In this document: positions 25,088 to 35,700 of the stretch, piece after piece | Layout: each line of letters begins with the position of its first letter | Position numbering within the stretch: the first letter of the stretch is position 1 | DNA from: Sulfurovum riftiae | Lineage (GTDB): Bacteria > Campylobacterota > Campylobacteria > Campylobacterales > Sulfurovaceae | Assembly (NCBI RefSeq): GCF_001595645.1 | Contig: NZ_LNKT01000001.1 | Coordinates: 248,001-312,000, forward strand | Length of the DNA stretch: 64,000 bases | Direction of reading: 5' to 3' | Program-made: the position numbers and the translations under genes | The notes under the pieces: model-generated | Told to the model about the DNA's origin: nothing | Databases searched by the model: none | What the model saw: the letters and a program-made list of their open reading frames with translations, nothing else

Positions 25088-25807
25088 ATGGAAGGTGTAT
25101 TTACTTACCTTGGCGCTATTTTCGGTCACGGACAGATGATGTTCGTCGCTCACCTGATTCTCGTAGCGATCATTGTTCTGGCTATTGCAAAAATGGCTAC
25201 AAAAAGCTTTAGAGCTGTACCGAACGGTACACAGAATGTAATGGAAGCATACCTTGGCGGTGTTATCGCTATGGGTAAAGATGTTATCGGTGAAGATCTT
25301 GCAAGAAAGTATCTTCCGCTTGTTGCGGCAGTGGGTATGTTCATTTTTGTTTCAAACGTTATCGGTATCATCCCGGGGTTTGAATCACCAACGTCGAACA
25401 TCAACATCACTTTGCCTCTGGCATTGCTGGTATTCTTCTACTACAACTACGAAGGTATCAGAAAGAACGGCGTGGTACATTACTTCGCACACTTCGCCGG
25501 TCCGGTAAAAGCGTTGGCACCGTTGATGTTCCCTATCGAGATCGTATCTCACCTTTCAAGGATCATCTCGCTTTCATTCAGACTTTTCGGTAACATCAAG
25601 GGTGATGACCTTTTCTTATGGGTCCTTTTGATGCTGGTTCCTTTCATCGCTCCGCTTCCTGCATACCTGCTGCTTACATTCTCGGCACTTCTGCAGACAT
25701 TCGTTTTCATGATCCTTATCTACGTGTACCTTGCAGGTGCCGTAGCGATCGACGAAGAGCATGAAAAAGCACCGAACCCGGCTGTAGATACAATGGGTGC
25801 AGTGTAA
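25088..25807 (+). CDS. atpB: F0F1 ATP synthase subunit A
   Basis: 239 aa with five to six membrane helices. The conserved helix [19 protein letters not shown] holds the essential Arg for proton transfer at the c-ring. The gene stands alone, away from other atp genes, as is usual in Campylobacterota. AAGAGGATGTTTT precedes the ATG. Confidence 0.95.
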   Translation: MEGVFTYLGAIFGHGQMMFVAHLILVAIIVLAIAKMATKSFRAVPNGTQNVMEAYLGGVIAMGKDVIGEDLARKYLPLVAAVGMFIFVSNVIGIIPGFESPTSNINITLPLALLVFFYYNYEGIRKNGVVHYFAHFAGPVKALAPLMFPIEIVSHLSRIISLSFRLFGNIKGDDLFLWVLLMLVPFIAPLPAYLLLTFSALLQTFVFMILIYVYLAGAVAIDEEHEKAPNPAVDTMGAV

Positions 25808-25816
25808 CAAATCTTT

Positions 25817-26095
25817 ATGAGACTGACTGACAAAACACTTGGTTTTGTGATCAATTTTCTTTTAGGTGTCGCATGGGCCTTCGTGGTCATCGGCGCCGTC
25901 TCTTCCTTTTTCTCTTTTTACCATACGAGTATCCTTTTTGCCGTTGTGTCCGGACTTATCGGAGCACTTCCCGGTTTGGTGGCTATTTTGCTGTTGGAAC
26001 ATATCATTACCAGCAAAGAGAAACTTGCCGAACTTAAAAAACAGACCTTTTTGCTGGAAAAGGTTTTGCTTAACGCTGAAAAGAAAGAAGCGTAA
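25817..26095 (+). CDS. Unknown two-helix membrane protein next to atpB
   Basis: 92 aa with two hydrophobic helices (about 9-31 and 37-60) and a charged helical tail (KEKLAELKKQTFLLEKVLL). It begins 9 bases after atpB and is probably co-transcribed. Its size and place recall AtpI-type assembly helpers, but the sequence does not show that family. Confidence 0.65.
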   Translation: MRLTDKTLGFVINFLLGVAWAFVVIGAVSSFFSFYHTSILFAVVSGLIGALPGLVAILLLEHIITSKEKLAELKKQTFLLEKVLLNAEKKEA

Positions 26096-26121
26096 GCCTG
26101 GCTTGATCTGTATTTTATTTT

Positions 26122-26208
26122 CGTAGGGTCGGTTTACCGACCATAAAACTATGTTTGACTTTTGTGTATTATGTATCTGTCTTTGAATGGTCGGTAAACC
26201 GACCCTAC
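26122..26208. repeat. REP-like inverted pair, GTAGGGT family
   Basis: GTAGGGTCGGTTTACCGACC and its exact inverse GGTCGGTAAACCGACCCTAC, 46 bases apart, between the atpB operon and gatB. Confidence 0.9.
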
Positions 26209-26324
26209 AGGCTATAGAATATCCACGTGAATATGGCGCTCAATTAGCCTAAACTCCCTCAAATAACCAAAACGATATAATATCTTAAATCTATAACACC
26301 CTACATGTTTGAAGGATAACCACT

Positions 26325-27758
26325 ATGTTTGAAACCGTTATCGGTCTTGAAGTCCACGTGCAGCTCAACACAAAAACCAAACTTTTCTGCGCCTGTCCCA
26401 CCTCTTTTGCAGAGCATCAGAACAAAAACACCTGTCCCACCTGTCTGGCACTGCCGGGAGCCCTTCCTGTAGTGAATAAAGAGGCCGCCATCAAAGCGAT
26501 GCGTTTCGGGTATGCGGTCAATGCCGATGTGAACCATACTTCCACGTTTGACAGAAAGTCCTACTTCTACCCTGACAGCCCTTCTGCATACCAGATCACA
26601 CAGCTGAGCAAAGCGATCGTGCAGAACGGTGAGCTTTTTATCGATCTCAAAGACGGTACAAAGAAGCGTATCGGTATCACTCAGGCACACCTTGAAGCGG
26701 ATGCGGGCAAGAACATGCATGAGGGTGACCACTCCAAAGTGGATCTGAACCGTGCAGGGACACCGCTGATGGAGATCGTCTCTGACCCGGATATGCGTTC
26801 TTCTGACGAAGCAGTGGAGTATTTGAAAAAACTGCACGCCACGGTACGCTACCTTGGTATCTCCGATGCGAATATGCAGGAGGGGTCGTTCCGATGTGAT
26901 GTGAACGTATCCATCCGTCCAAAAGGACAGGAGGCATTCGGTACCAGAGTGGAGATAAAGAACATCAACTCTTTCCGTTTTGTGGCTGATGCGATCGCGT
27001 ATGAGGTACAACGTCAGATCGAAGCCTATGAAGACGGTGTCTATGAGCAGGAAGTACATCAGGAGACCAGACTTTGGGATGTAGATAGGAATGAGACACG
27101 TTCGATGAGGGGGAAAGAGGAAGCGGCAGACTACCGTTATTTCCCGGACCCCGATCTTCGTCCTCTCATCGTGACGCAGGAGATGATCGATGAGGCACTG
27201 GTCATGCCTGAACTGCCTGATGCCAAAGTAAAACGGTATGTGGATGAGATGGGTATCAAGCATGGTGATGCGCTGGTCATTACGGCCAAAAAAGAGTTGG
27301 CATATTACTTCGAAGAGATGATCGCACAGGGGGCAGTGGCCAAAACAGCTGTGACATGGCTCACCTCTGAACTGCTTGGCCGCCTGAACAAAGCCGGACT
27401 CGAGATAGAGAATTCACCGGTGAGTGCCAAAACACTCGGTGAACTTGTCGCAAAGATCGCAGACGATACGGTTTCGGGGAAAGGTGCCAAAGAGGTGCTT
27501 GACTTCATGATGGAGAATGAGAGCCGTGATGTCTCTGCCATCATCGATGATCTTGGTCTGGCACAGGTCAGTGATGATGGTGCTATTTTGGCGATCATCG
27601 ATGAGATCCTGGCGAACAATCAGGACAAGGTAGAAGAATACAAGAGCGGTAAAGACAAACTCTTCGGTTTCTTTGTCGGACAGACGATGAAGGCGAGTAA
27701 AGGGTCTGCCAATCCGGGTAAGGTGAACGAGTTGTTGAAGCAGCGGCTGAACTCATAA
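26325..27758 (+). CDS. gatB: Asp/Glu-tRNA amidotransferase subunit B
   Basis: 477 aa. [19 protein letters not shown] at the start, [15 protein letters not shown], and [11 protein letters not shown] are GatB hallmarks, with the C-terminal YqeY-like tail domain (about 330-475). With GatA and GatC it amidates Glu-tRNA(Gln) and Asp-tRNA(Asn). gatA and gatC are not adjacent. Confidence 0.96.
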   Translation: MFETVIGLEVHVQLNTKTKLFCACPTSFAEHQNKNTCPTCLALPGALPVVNKEAAIKAMRFGYAVNADVNHTSTFDRKSYFYPDSPSAYQITQLSKAIVQNGELFIDLKDGTKKRIGITQAHLEADAGKNMHEGDHSKVDLNRAGTPLMEIVSDPDMRSSDEAVEYLKKLHATVRYLGISDANMQEGSFRCDVNVSIRPKGQEAFGTRVEIKNINSFRFVADAIAYEVQRQIEAYEDGVYEQEVHQETRLWDVDRNETRSMRGKEEAADYRYFPDPDLRPLIVTQEMIDEALVMPELPDAKVKRYVDEMGIKHGDALVITAKKELAYYFEEMIAQGAVAKTAVTWLTSELLGRLNKAGLEIENSPVSAKTLGELVAKIADDTVSGKGAKEVLDFMMENESRDVSAIIDDLGLAQVSDDGAILAIIDEILANNQDKVEEYKSGKDKLFGFFVGQTMKASKGSANPGKVNELLKQRLNS

Positions 27759-27785
27759 GCAGATGACTGAGAAAGGGAGGGGAAT

Positions 27786-29321
27786 GTGAAACAGTTGCTT
27801 TTGTCTCTGGCCCTCTTCCTGCGAAAATCGAAACGCTATAAAGAGACAAAAGCATACGTCTATGAGCTGCTTAATGGTACAAGTAATCCTTACAAGAAGT
27901 ATCTCGATACCTTCATTATCTTTCTTATTGTCACCTCTGTTTTCATTCTTGTCTATGAGGTAAAGAATCCTGTGCCCATCTGGCTGGACTATTATGATTT
28001 CTACTTCGTCTCCTTCGTTTTTTTTATAGAATACATACTGCGTCTCTGGGTGCATAACGATATTTCAAAATACATTGTGGACGAATATCATGATTCGCAG
28101 TTCCTGCATCGTGAGTTCGAGATATGGCCGGTACTGAAACACGGATTCAAGGAAAAACTGGACTATATGCTCACCCCTGCAGCGATCGTTGATCTTTTGG
28201 CGATCTTCCCTGCATACCGTCCGTTGAGGGTTTTACGTATCTTTGTGCTTTTCAGGGTACTCAAATTGCTGCGTTACACCAAAAGCATCAATCAGTTCGT
28301 AGAGGTCATTACCAACAAACGGTTCGAGTTGCTGACACTTCTCTTCCTTCTCTTTTTCATCGTGATGACAGCAGGGATCGCCATCTATGTACTGGAAGAG
28401 CGTATCAACCCGCAGATCACTTCGCTGTTCGATGCGCTGTACTGGTCTCTGATCACGATCACTACGGTCGGTTACGGGGATATCGCACCTGAAACGGATG
28501 CAGGACGTACGATCTCTATGCTGGTGATCATCTCCGGTATTGCGATGATCTCCTTTGCGACCTCTGTGATCGTTTCGGCATTTTCGGAGAGACTGAGCGA
28601 ACTCAAAGAGAACCGGATCATCGAGCAGGTCAACAAAAGCCGTTCTTTCCTGATCATCTGCGGTTACGGACAGATGGCGAAGATGTTTTTCCGGCAGAAA
28701 AAAGAGAAGATCGATAACTATATTATTCTTGACAAGAATCTCAAACGGGTGGAGCAGGCACGCAAAGACGGTTATCAGGCGATCGTGGATGATGCCAGCC
28801 GTTTTGAGACGCTGAGCAAATTCAATGTTGAACATGCCAACATCACCATACTCTGCCTGACAGGAAGTGATGTCGAGAATATCTATATTACCCTCAATGC
28901 CAAAAGTATCTCCCGAAAGATCAGAGTGATCGCCAGAGTGAACGATATCAACATCGTCAGCAAATTCGAATATGCAGGGGCGGACCATCTTCTGATGCCC
29001 AACCAGGTGGTCAATACGATGATACGTACGGCCATCACACAGCCGACGATGTACAAGGCGATCCATGCCATTCTGACAGGAAAAAGTGTGGCGCGTATCG
29101 ATGAGATACATGTACATGAGAAACACTCGCTGGTAGGGAAAAGTATAGCTGACCTTGATTTCAAAGAGAGTAAACTGCTTTTTATCGGGATCGAACGTGA
29201 AGGAGAATTTCTTTTCAATCCGCCGCCAAGTGAACAGATCGAGAGCTATGATATCCTTCTGGTAATGGGACGGCAGATCAGCCTGGACTATTTTAGAGAA
29301 ATGCATATGGGGGTTGGCTGA
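27786..29321 (+). CDS. Voltage-sensor-type potassium channel with RCK domains
   Basis: 511 aa. Six membrane helices, with an S4-like helix at about 145-163 carrying Arg/Lys every third residue (R145, R148, R151, R157, K160, R163). The pore has the selectivity filter TTVGYGD (226-232). From about 280 a TrkA-N (RCK) NAD-binding domain begins (LIICGYGQMAKMFF), then TrkA-C. GTG start after GGGAGGGG. It is fused at the DNA level (TGATG) to a second RCK gene. Confidence 0.9.
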   Translation: MKQLLLSLALFLRKSKRYKETKAYVYELLNGTSNPYKKYLDTFIIFLIVTSVFILVYEVKNPVPIWLDYYDFYFVSFVFFIEYILRLWVHNDISKYIVDEYHDSQFLHREFEIWPVLKHGFKEKLDYMLTPAAIVDLLAIFPAYRPLRVLRIFVLFRVLKLLRYTKSINQFVEVITNKRFELLTLLFLLFFIVMTAGIAIYVLEERINPQITSLFDALYWSLITITTVGYGDIAPETDAGRTISMLVIISGIAMISFATSVIVSAFSERLSELKENRIIEQVNKSRSFLIICGYGQMAKMFFRQKKEKIDNYIILDKNLKRVEQARKDGYQAIVDDASRFETLSKFNVEHANITILCLTGSDVENIYITLNAKSISRKIRVIARVNDINIVSKFEYAGADHLLMPNQVVNTMIRTAITQPTMYKAIHAILTGKSVARIDEIHVHEKHSLVGKSIADLDFKESKLLFIGIEREGEFLFNPPPSEQIESYDILLVMGRQISLDYFREMHMGVG

Positions 29322-30028
29322 TGTCGGAAAGATCGATACTGCTGTTCGGTTACGGAAGCCATGGAAGATATATCGCCAAAGGCCTGCATGATGACGGATT
29401 CAAATTGAAGATCGTGGAATCCAACCACAGCTATTATCTGCAGGCAAGAGAGGACGGCTACATCGATGTGGAGCATATTGATGTTACCAACGACAAGATA
29501 CTTCAGGCACTGAACCCGCAGCATTTCGAACAGCTTGTCTGTGTGATGGAAGATGAGCATCTCAACGTGTTCCTTACGCTCTCTTTGAGGTCACTTTTCA
29601 AAGAGAGTTATATCCTCTCTATCTCCGACTCTATCCATACGACCAAAAAGCTTAAAATGGCCGGTGCGGACAAGGTGATCGATCTGTATGAAGTAAGTGC
29701 CAACAAGATCTACAATATTCTTAACAGGCCTGTATCGACAAAGATCCTCGAGGGGATCGTTGTTGACAGGGATGGTATTACTTTTCGTGAAATGCTCATT
29801 CCCGAGGGCTCTTTTCTGCAGGATGCCATGACCGATGATCTGGATTTCGCTCCGTACGGTGTTTTGCTGATCGGTATGATCGATGAGGAACTTGGACATA
29901 CATTTGTCTTTATTACTACAGGGATAAACCATAAGCTTGATGCCGGCGATACGCTGGTATGTATCGGGCCGAAAGAGAAGCTTGATGCCTTCGAGGAAGA
30001 GATTAAAAAGGAGAAAAGTTCACTATGA
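29321..30028 (+). CDS. Stand-alone RCK (TrkA-N/TrkA-C) protein
   Basis: 235 aa without membrane helices. A Rossmann start (ILLFGYGSHGRYIAKGL) is followed by the TrkA-N core and a TrkA-C domain (about 145-225). It starts inside the stop codon of the channel gene, so the two are made together; it probably forms mixed gating rings with the channel's own RCK. The downstream gpsA overlaps by 4 bases. Confidence 0.85.
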   Translation: MSERSILLFGYGSHGRYIAKGLHDDGFKLKIVESNHSYYLQAREDGYIDVEHIDVTNDKILQALNPQHFEQLVCVMEDEHLNVFLTLSLRSLFKESYILSISDSIHTTKKLKMAGADKVIDLYEVSANKIYNILNRPVSTKILEGIVVDRDGITFREMLIPEGSFLQDAMTDDLDFAPYGVLLIGMIDEELGHTFVFITTGINHKLDAGDTLVCIGPKEKLDAFEEEIKKEKSSL

Positions 30029-30912
30029 AAATGGCAGTTATAGGTGCAGGGAAATGGGGTCAGGCATTGTATCATGCTTTTAGTCAGGACAATGATGTGG
30101 TCATTTATTCGCGCACGCCACGTGAGATAGAGCATTTTGTCTCTCTGGATGAAGCACTCGAAAGAGAGTATCTTGTCATGGCGATCCCGGCGCAGTTCGT
30201 ACGAAAGTGGATGGAGGAGCACTTTGAGGACAGAGGCCAGAAGATACTGGTCGCTGCCAAAGGGATAGAGACATCCACCGGTGCATTTCTCAATGAGATC
30301 TATACCCAGTTCGTACCTGAAGACCGGCTGGCATATATTTCCGGTCCGTCTTTTGCCACGGAAGTACAGCAGTCACTTCCTACAGCACTGATGATCTCTT
30401 CTACCAACCTTGCATTGGCAGAGACCTTTTCGGCCCATCTTCCTTCCTATATCAAAGGATATGTGGATGATGATGTGGTGGGTGCGGAAGTTTCAGGTGC
30501 CTATAAAAATGTCATTGCCATTGCCAGCGGTGTCTGTGACGGACTGGGCCTGGGGAACAATGCCAGAGCAGCATTGATCTCGCGCGGATTGGTAGAGATG
30601 GCACGCTTTGGAAGCACTTTCGGTGCAAGAACAGAGACCTTTCTTTCTCTTGGCGGTGCGGGTGACCTTTTTCTTACGGCAAGTTCCAAACTCTCCCGAA
30701 ACTACAGGGTAGGACTGGGACTGGCAGAGGGAAAAGATATGGAGACCATACTTGAAGAACTTGGAGAGGTGGCAGAAGGTGTTCCCACAGCCAGAGCACT
30801 TCATAAGATCGCACAGGAAAAGAAGATATACCTTCCTATCGCAGAAGAGGTCTATGCCATGATCGAAGAGGGAAAAGACCCGCATGAAAGTGTACACGAC
30901 CTTTTGGGATAG
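30025..30912 (+). CDS. gpsA: Glycerol-3-phosphate dehydrogenase [NAD(P)+]
   Basis: 295 aa, shorter than the ~335 aa of E. coli but normal for this phylum. NAD-binding motif MAVIGAGKWGQAL, catalytic Lys region SGAYKNVIAIASG and the GLGNNARAALISRG motif are present. It makes sn-glycerol-3-phosphate for phospholipids. It overlaps the RCK gene by ATGA. Confidence 0.95.
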   Translation: MKMAVIGAGKWGQALYHAFSQDNDVVIYSRTPREIEHFVSLDEALEREYLVMAIPAQFVRKWMEEHFEDRGQKILVAAKGIETSTGAFLNEIYTQFVPEDRLAYISGPSFATEVQQSLPTALMISSTNLALAETFSAHLPSYIKGYVDDDVVGAEVSGAYKNVIAIASGVCDGLGLGNNARAALISRGLVEMARFGSTFGARTETFLSLGGAGDLFLTASSKLSRNYRVGLGLAEGKDMETILEELGEVAEGVPTARALHKIAQEKKIYLPIAEEVYAMIEEGKDPHESVHDLLG

Positions 30913-30969
30913 ACCGTTCAAGATTTAATATTGTTTCGATAAAATATCCCTTTGAAGGGGAAGGGACAT

Positions 30970-32757
30970 ATGTATTTCAAGCGCTTATTTTTATTATTAC
31001 TTTTATTGAGTAATTTTGCTTCTGCAGGTTTTTTTGGTGACGACAATGAAAGCAAAGAGATCGAACTTCCTACACATATCATTCATTTTACAGGGCAGGA
31101 GGTTTTTGATGAGTCGGACCTTCTGGATGCGGTAAGTGCGGAGCATAAAAGCTTTTACCAGTTCTGGAAAGACGATACGGCGACGATCAAGGACAAGCTT
31201 CTGCCCACTCTCGATGAGACCCTGCGCCAATTTTTCGATTCGGAAGGGTATTATGATGCCCAGTTCAAAATAAAACAGACCAAAACAGATGTAACGGTCG
31301 AAGTCAAAGAGAACGAACCTGTACTGGTGAACGATATCAACATCAGCAGTGATTATGATATCACAGAGCTTGTCACTTTTCAAAAAGGCGATATATTCCG
31401 TGCAAAAGATTTCATCGGGATCAAAAGCAGGATCGTTTCAGAGATGCTCAAAGAGGGGTACTGCAGTTACGATCTCAATACCAAAGCCTATGTCGATCTG
31501 GACAAACACAAGGTCGATATAAAATACAACCTTAAAAAAGGCGGTATCTGTACTTTCGGGAATGTGACGGTCTACGGAAATGAGACTATCGATGATGATA
31601 TCATCAAATCACGTGTCAGGGCAAGGGAAGGGGAAAGGTTCAACCTGGAACTGGTGAAAGATACCTATGATGCCCTCTATGGCCTGAATGCGTTTGATTC
31701 CGTTCTGATGAATGTGGACAGGAAATTCTATAATGTCGTACCTGTTGATATAAAAGTATCGGAAATGGAAAAGCCTTACCACTTTGAAGCAGGTGCGGGG
31801 TATGACAGCTATGTAGGCGCAAGGGTACATGGAAGTGTTACGAAACACAATTTTTTCGGCCAGGCCCAGCAGCTTAAACTGGACCTCTCCTGGTCGCAGG
31901 AGGAGCAGGTTGCCATACTGAGTTTCTTCAAACCGGTTATCTGGGAACCGTATGGTTTCTACCTCGATCTTGGGGCAAGTGGCGGTTATTCGAATCTCGG
32001 GTATGACGGATATTACGAAGAGAAAGCCTTTTTCAGGACTTATCTGAACCATGTCTCTGAACGTCTCGATATCAAGCTGGGTATGGCTCTTGAAGCGATC
32101 GACATTACCGAGAGAGATGATGGACAGCCGAAACTTCCTGACAGAGCCTACAATCTTTTTCTGTTGACCTATCCCTACCTTGATGTCATTTACGATGCCA
32201 GGGATTCCAAACTGAACCCCAAGTACGGGTATTACCTGAGAGGTTATGGAGAGTGGGGGATCCCGACCGATTCCGAAACCAGTGACTACCAGAAATATCT
32301 TCTTGAAGCAAGAGGGATCTATACGGTCTCCGATCTGACCATGGCAGTTGTCGGTAAAGCCGGCGTGATCGAAATAGGGGAGGAAGTGAATAACCGCGGT
32401 ATTCCCGAATCGAAAAAGTTCTATGCCGGGGGTATGTACTCCAACCGTGCGTACGGCTTCAGGGAGATTGGGGTGATCACATCACCGACAACTGATCTGA
32501 TCAATGGTGCCCAGACATGGCTCAACCTGATGGTCGAAGCGGATTACCCGATATGGGGGGATCTTTACGGAGCGGTCTTCAGCGACAATACAATGCTGAC
32601 AATGGACAGTATGGACTTCAATGGAGAGATCATCAGTTCAGCCGGTGTCGGGGTACGTTATATGACGCCGGTCGGTCCGCTTAAACTCGATGTGGGCTTC
32701 AATGTGGAAGATCCTTCCATCTACGGTATTCAATTTCAGATAGGGCAGTCATTCTAA
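30970..32757 (+). CDS. tamA: TamA-like outer-membrane assembly protein (BamA superfamily)
   Basis: 595 aa from ATG 30970, with GGGAAGGGA before it. A signal peptide (LLLLLSNFASAG) is followed by POTRA-like repeats (about 25-270) and a 16-strand barrel ending in F. The final beta region includes a VGVRYMTPVGPLKLDVGF motif. Adjacent to tamB, with which it shares base 32757; the pair helps insert outer-membrane proteins or lipids. Confidence 0.9.
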   Translation: MYFKRLFLLLLLLSNFASAGFFGDDNESKEIELPTHIIHFTGQEVFDESDLLDAVSAEHKSFYQFWKDDTATIKDKLLPTLDETLRQFFDSEGYYDAQFKIKQTKTDVTVEVKENEPVLVNDINISSDYDITELVTFQKGDIFRAKDFIGIKSRIVSEMLKEGYCSYDLNTKAYVDLDKHKVDIKYNLKKGGICTFGNVTVYGNETIDDDIIKSRVRAREGERFNLELVKDTYDALYGLNAFDSVLMNVDRKFYNVVPVDIKVSEMEKPYHFEAGAGYDSYVGARVHGSVTKHNFFGQAQQLKLDLSWSQEEQVAILSFFKPVIWEPYGFYLDLGASGGYSNLGYDGYYEEKAFFRTYLNHVSERLDIKLGMALEAIDITERDDGQPKLPDRAYNLFLLTYPYLDVIYDARDSKLNPKYGYYLRGYGEWGIPTDSETSDYQKYLLEARGIYTVSDLTMAVVGKAGVIEIGEEVNNRGIPESKKFYAGGMYSNRAYGFREIGVITSPTTDLINGAQTWLNLMVEADYPIWGDLYGAVFSDNTMLTMDSMDFNGEIISSAGVGVRYMTPVGPLKLDVGFNVEDPSIYGIQFQIGQSF

Positions 32758-35700
32758 TGAAGAAGTTTTTTTATGGTATTTTGATCTTTTTTGTCTCTCT
32801 GCTCGTGATCATCGTGATCGCTGCCAACTCTTCATACGTCATCAAAAAAGCAGCAGATGCTTTTGCCCCTGACTACAATATCACCTATGATGATATTACC
32901 GGGAATGTCTTTACCGGTGTCAAGATAAACGGGCTGAAATATGCCGATATGAATATCAGTAAGCAGATAAAGTTCTCATGGAATCCTTCCAAGATCCTGT
33001 ACAAGCGTATTGCGATCAGTGAGATCAGCGGTGAGAACATTGATGTTGATTCCGTTAAAGCCCTGATAGCCTCCTTCCCTGCAAGTGAAGACAACAGTAG
33101 CTCCGAACCTTTCCCTCTGGTGGTGACAGTAGGGGAAGTGCACGTTTCCGTCAATCCTTTTGTGGAGCAGGGGATCCTGTTCGAGAAGACGCGTCTGGAT
33201 GCAGAAGATATCTTTTATGCAAGCGACGAAGTGGAAGTAGGAGACCTTCAGCTTCAGGTCGATACCAATGTGACGGACCTGAAGCTTCATGCGGCCTTGG
33301 AGGATGGGAAGGTCACGGTCAAAGCGCTTTCCATCGAGCAGATAGACAGTGAAACGCTACAGGCAATGTTTATGCCGCAGGAGGGCAATGCCGCACAGGG
33401 TACAGAACCCAAAACAGCTTCAGAAGAGAAGAGCGGACCGATAAATTCTCTCATTCCAAAAGAGGTGGAAGTAGAGCATTTTACTGCCACACTGAAACCA
33501 AGAGCTTATCTTGATGCCAGTGTAGACAGACTGAAAGTGACCATTGATGATGTGAAAGCAGATATCGTCAAGATCATTGAGAATAAAAAAAGTGCCATCT
33601 CTGTCGGGAATTATGCGCTAGATCTCAAGAGTGATGTGGGACAGGTCGATATAGAGGGTATGCTGAAAGATGATACGGTCACTTTGAAGAAGGTGAACAT
33701 TGTCAAAGTCGATACGATGGCACTGAAAAGTATGTTCGCACCGGACAGCAATGAGACGGATACTACAGAAGCCGGTGAAGAAGTTGCACAGACAGAGACG
33801 AACGAAGAAAACAACAGCACTGTTGCAGAAAAGAAAAACAATCTGATCCCGCAAAAAATAGTACTCAGATCGCTGCATGCAGATGTATTGCCTGCAACTT
33901 TTAAACCTATCCACATCCTGGCTTTTGCACTTGATGCCAACGGGCTGAAAGTCGATCTGGAAAAACTCCTTGTAGAAGAGGGTGAGATCGACCTGAACGG
34001 TACGACGAACCTGACAAATTTCAGCGAAAAAGGAAAGATCAGAAACAATCAGCTCAAAGGGCATATCGTTCTTACTCCCAATCAGACTCTTTTCGACCTG
34101 TATGAATTGCCGTTGCGCAAAGAGGCCATAGGTGATATCCGTATTGATTTTGGTGCTTCCAAAGAGAAAGTAAGGGTCGATCTCAATGCCAAAGCAAAAC
34201 ATATTCTTATCGTCAAACAGGATGTGAACCAGACAGATGCCAATGCTACCGACCTCAATGAGAGCAAGCAGTTCAATGTCGATATCGACCATCTCAAGGC
34301 ACATCTGGTCTATCTGATAGGAGAGAAGAAAGCGGATGCGAATGCCGATATACAGGTGACAACCCCGTATGCAGAGGGTATCACGCTCAAGAGTACCTTT
34401 ACGATGGCTGACAGTGCAATGCAGTACGAGGGAGCATTGAAGATCGGCCAGATAGAAGGGTTCGACCCGAAGCTTGTCAAACCGGTGAACAATCTTCAGG
34501 TCGTCTTCAAGGGAAATGAGAAGGAGTTAGAGACAAAGATAGACTCCGACGGGCTTGCAGGGTATTTCAATGTACCCGACTTCAAAAAGAGCGGCAAGTT
34601 CCACCTTGAGACCAAAGCAGCCGTTGAAGTGGGAAAAATGGTCACACTGCCTCCGGAATTGAATGCGACGAAGGTCAATGCCGTCATCGATGTGCCGCTC
34701 AATTTTGCCAAACTGGTACCGATCAAAGGAAAAGCGGTCATCCGCTCCAATGTCGCCAATGTCGATGCCGATCTGCTCTATGGTGATACAGTGACATTAA
34801 AGGTTGTAACGAAGATCCCGAAAGATTCGTTGCTGAAGAATTTTGATAAAAATATACGTTGGAATGCCATTTCGCCTCTGACCGCCAATGTCAAAATGGG
34901 GGAGAAGGAGATCACAGCTTCGCTCAAATCAAGCAAAATAGCAGCCGATATGAAGATGCTACCGTTTGCCGGAACGGTTGATGGAAAGATTAAAGTTTCA
35001 GGAGTAACGGCCACTATTAAAGGAGACAAGAGTGGGACGATCCGCCTTAAAAGTGATGTAAGCTCCTTCAAAACCCTGTTGGGTACGGTTAATCAGTTTT
35101 ATCGTGTCGACAACTTGCCAAAAGTGGAAGGAAAACTTGATCTCTCTGTGGTACTTCAAAAAAGCGGAGATATAGCACTCAATCTTACTTCTCCACAGGT
35201 GATCTACCATGCAGATAGAAAGACAGTACATAATATCGATGATGTGAAGGTGTCGATAGGAACGCAGAAAGGGAACAAACTGCTGCTAAAGTCCTATCAG
35301 CTTACCTACAACAAGATGAAGTTCTTTGCAACCAAACCTTCAGAAATTACATTTAAAGATCAGACGATCACTATTGCGCAGTTATGGTTGAATGACCAGC
35401 TTAAGGTAACGGGACAGCTCGATACCAAAACAATGAAGGGTGAGATTCTTGCCGATGCACCGACCTTTCATTTTGCCCATGAGATGATAGACCTTGACAG
35501 CAGGATCAACATCAAGACCAAATTCAACGGTGCAGCTACCGATGTGAACGGAAAAGTGACCCTGCTTGGCGGGGATGTCCACTACGACCTCGGTACAAAA
35601 AGTTTTCCGAGCGACAGTGACATACTCATCGTGCAGGAGATGAAGAAGAAAGAGCCCAGTCCGTTCATGGATAATCTTACGATCAACATGATCATTGATT

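Noticed and set aside
26301-27263. 320-codon frame antisense to gatB
   Set aside because: Complete overlap with gatB on the other strand and no family signal.
28233-29306. 357-codon frame antisense to the K+ channel
   Set aside because: His- and Asp-rich shadow of a certain gene.
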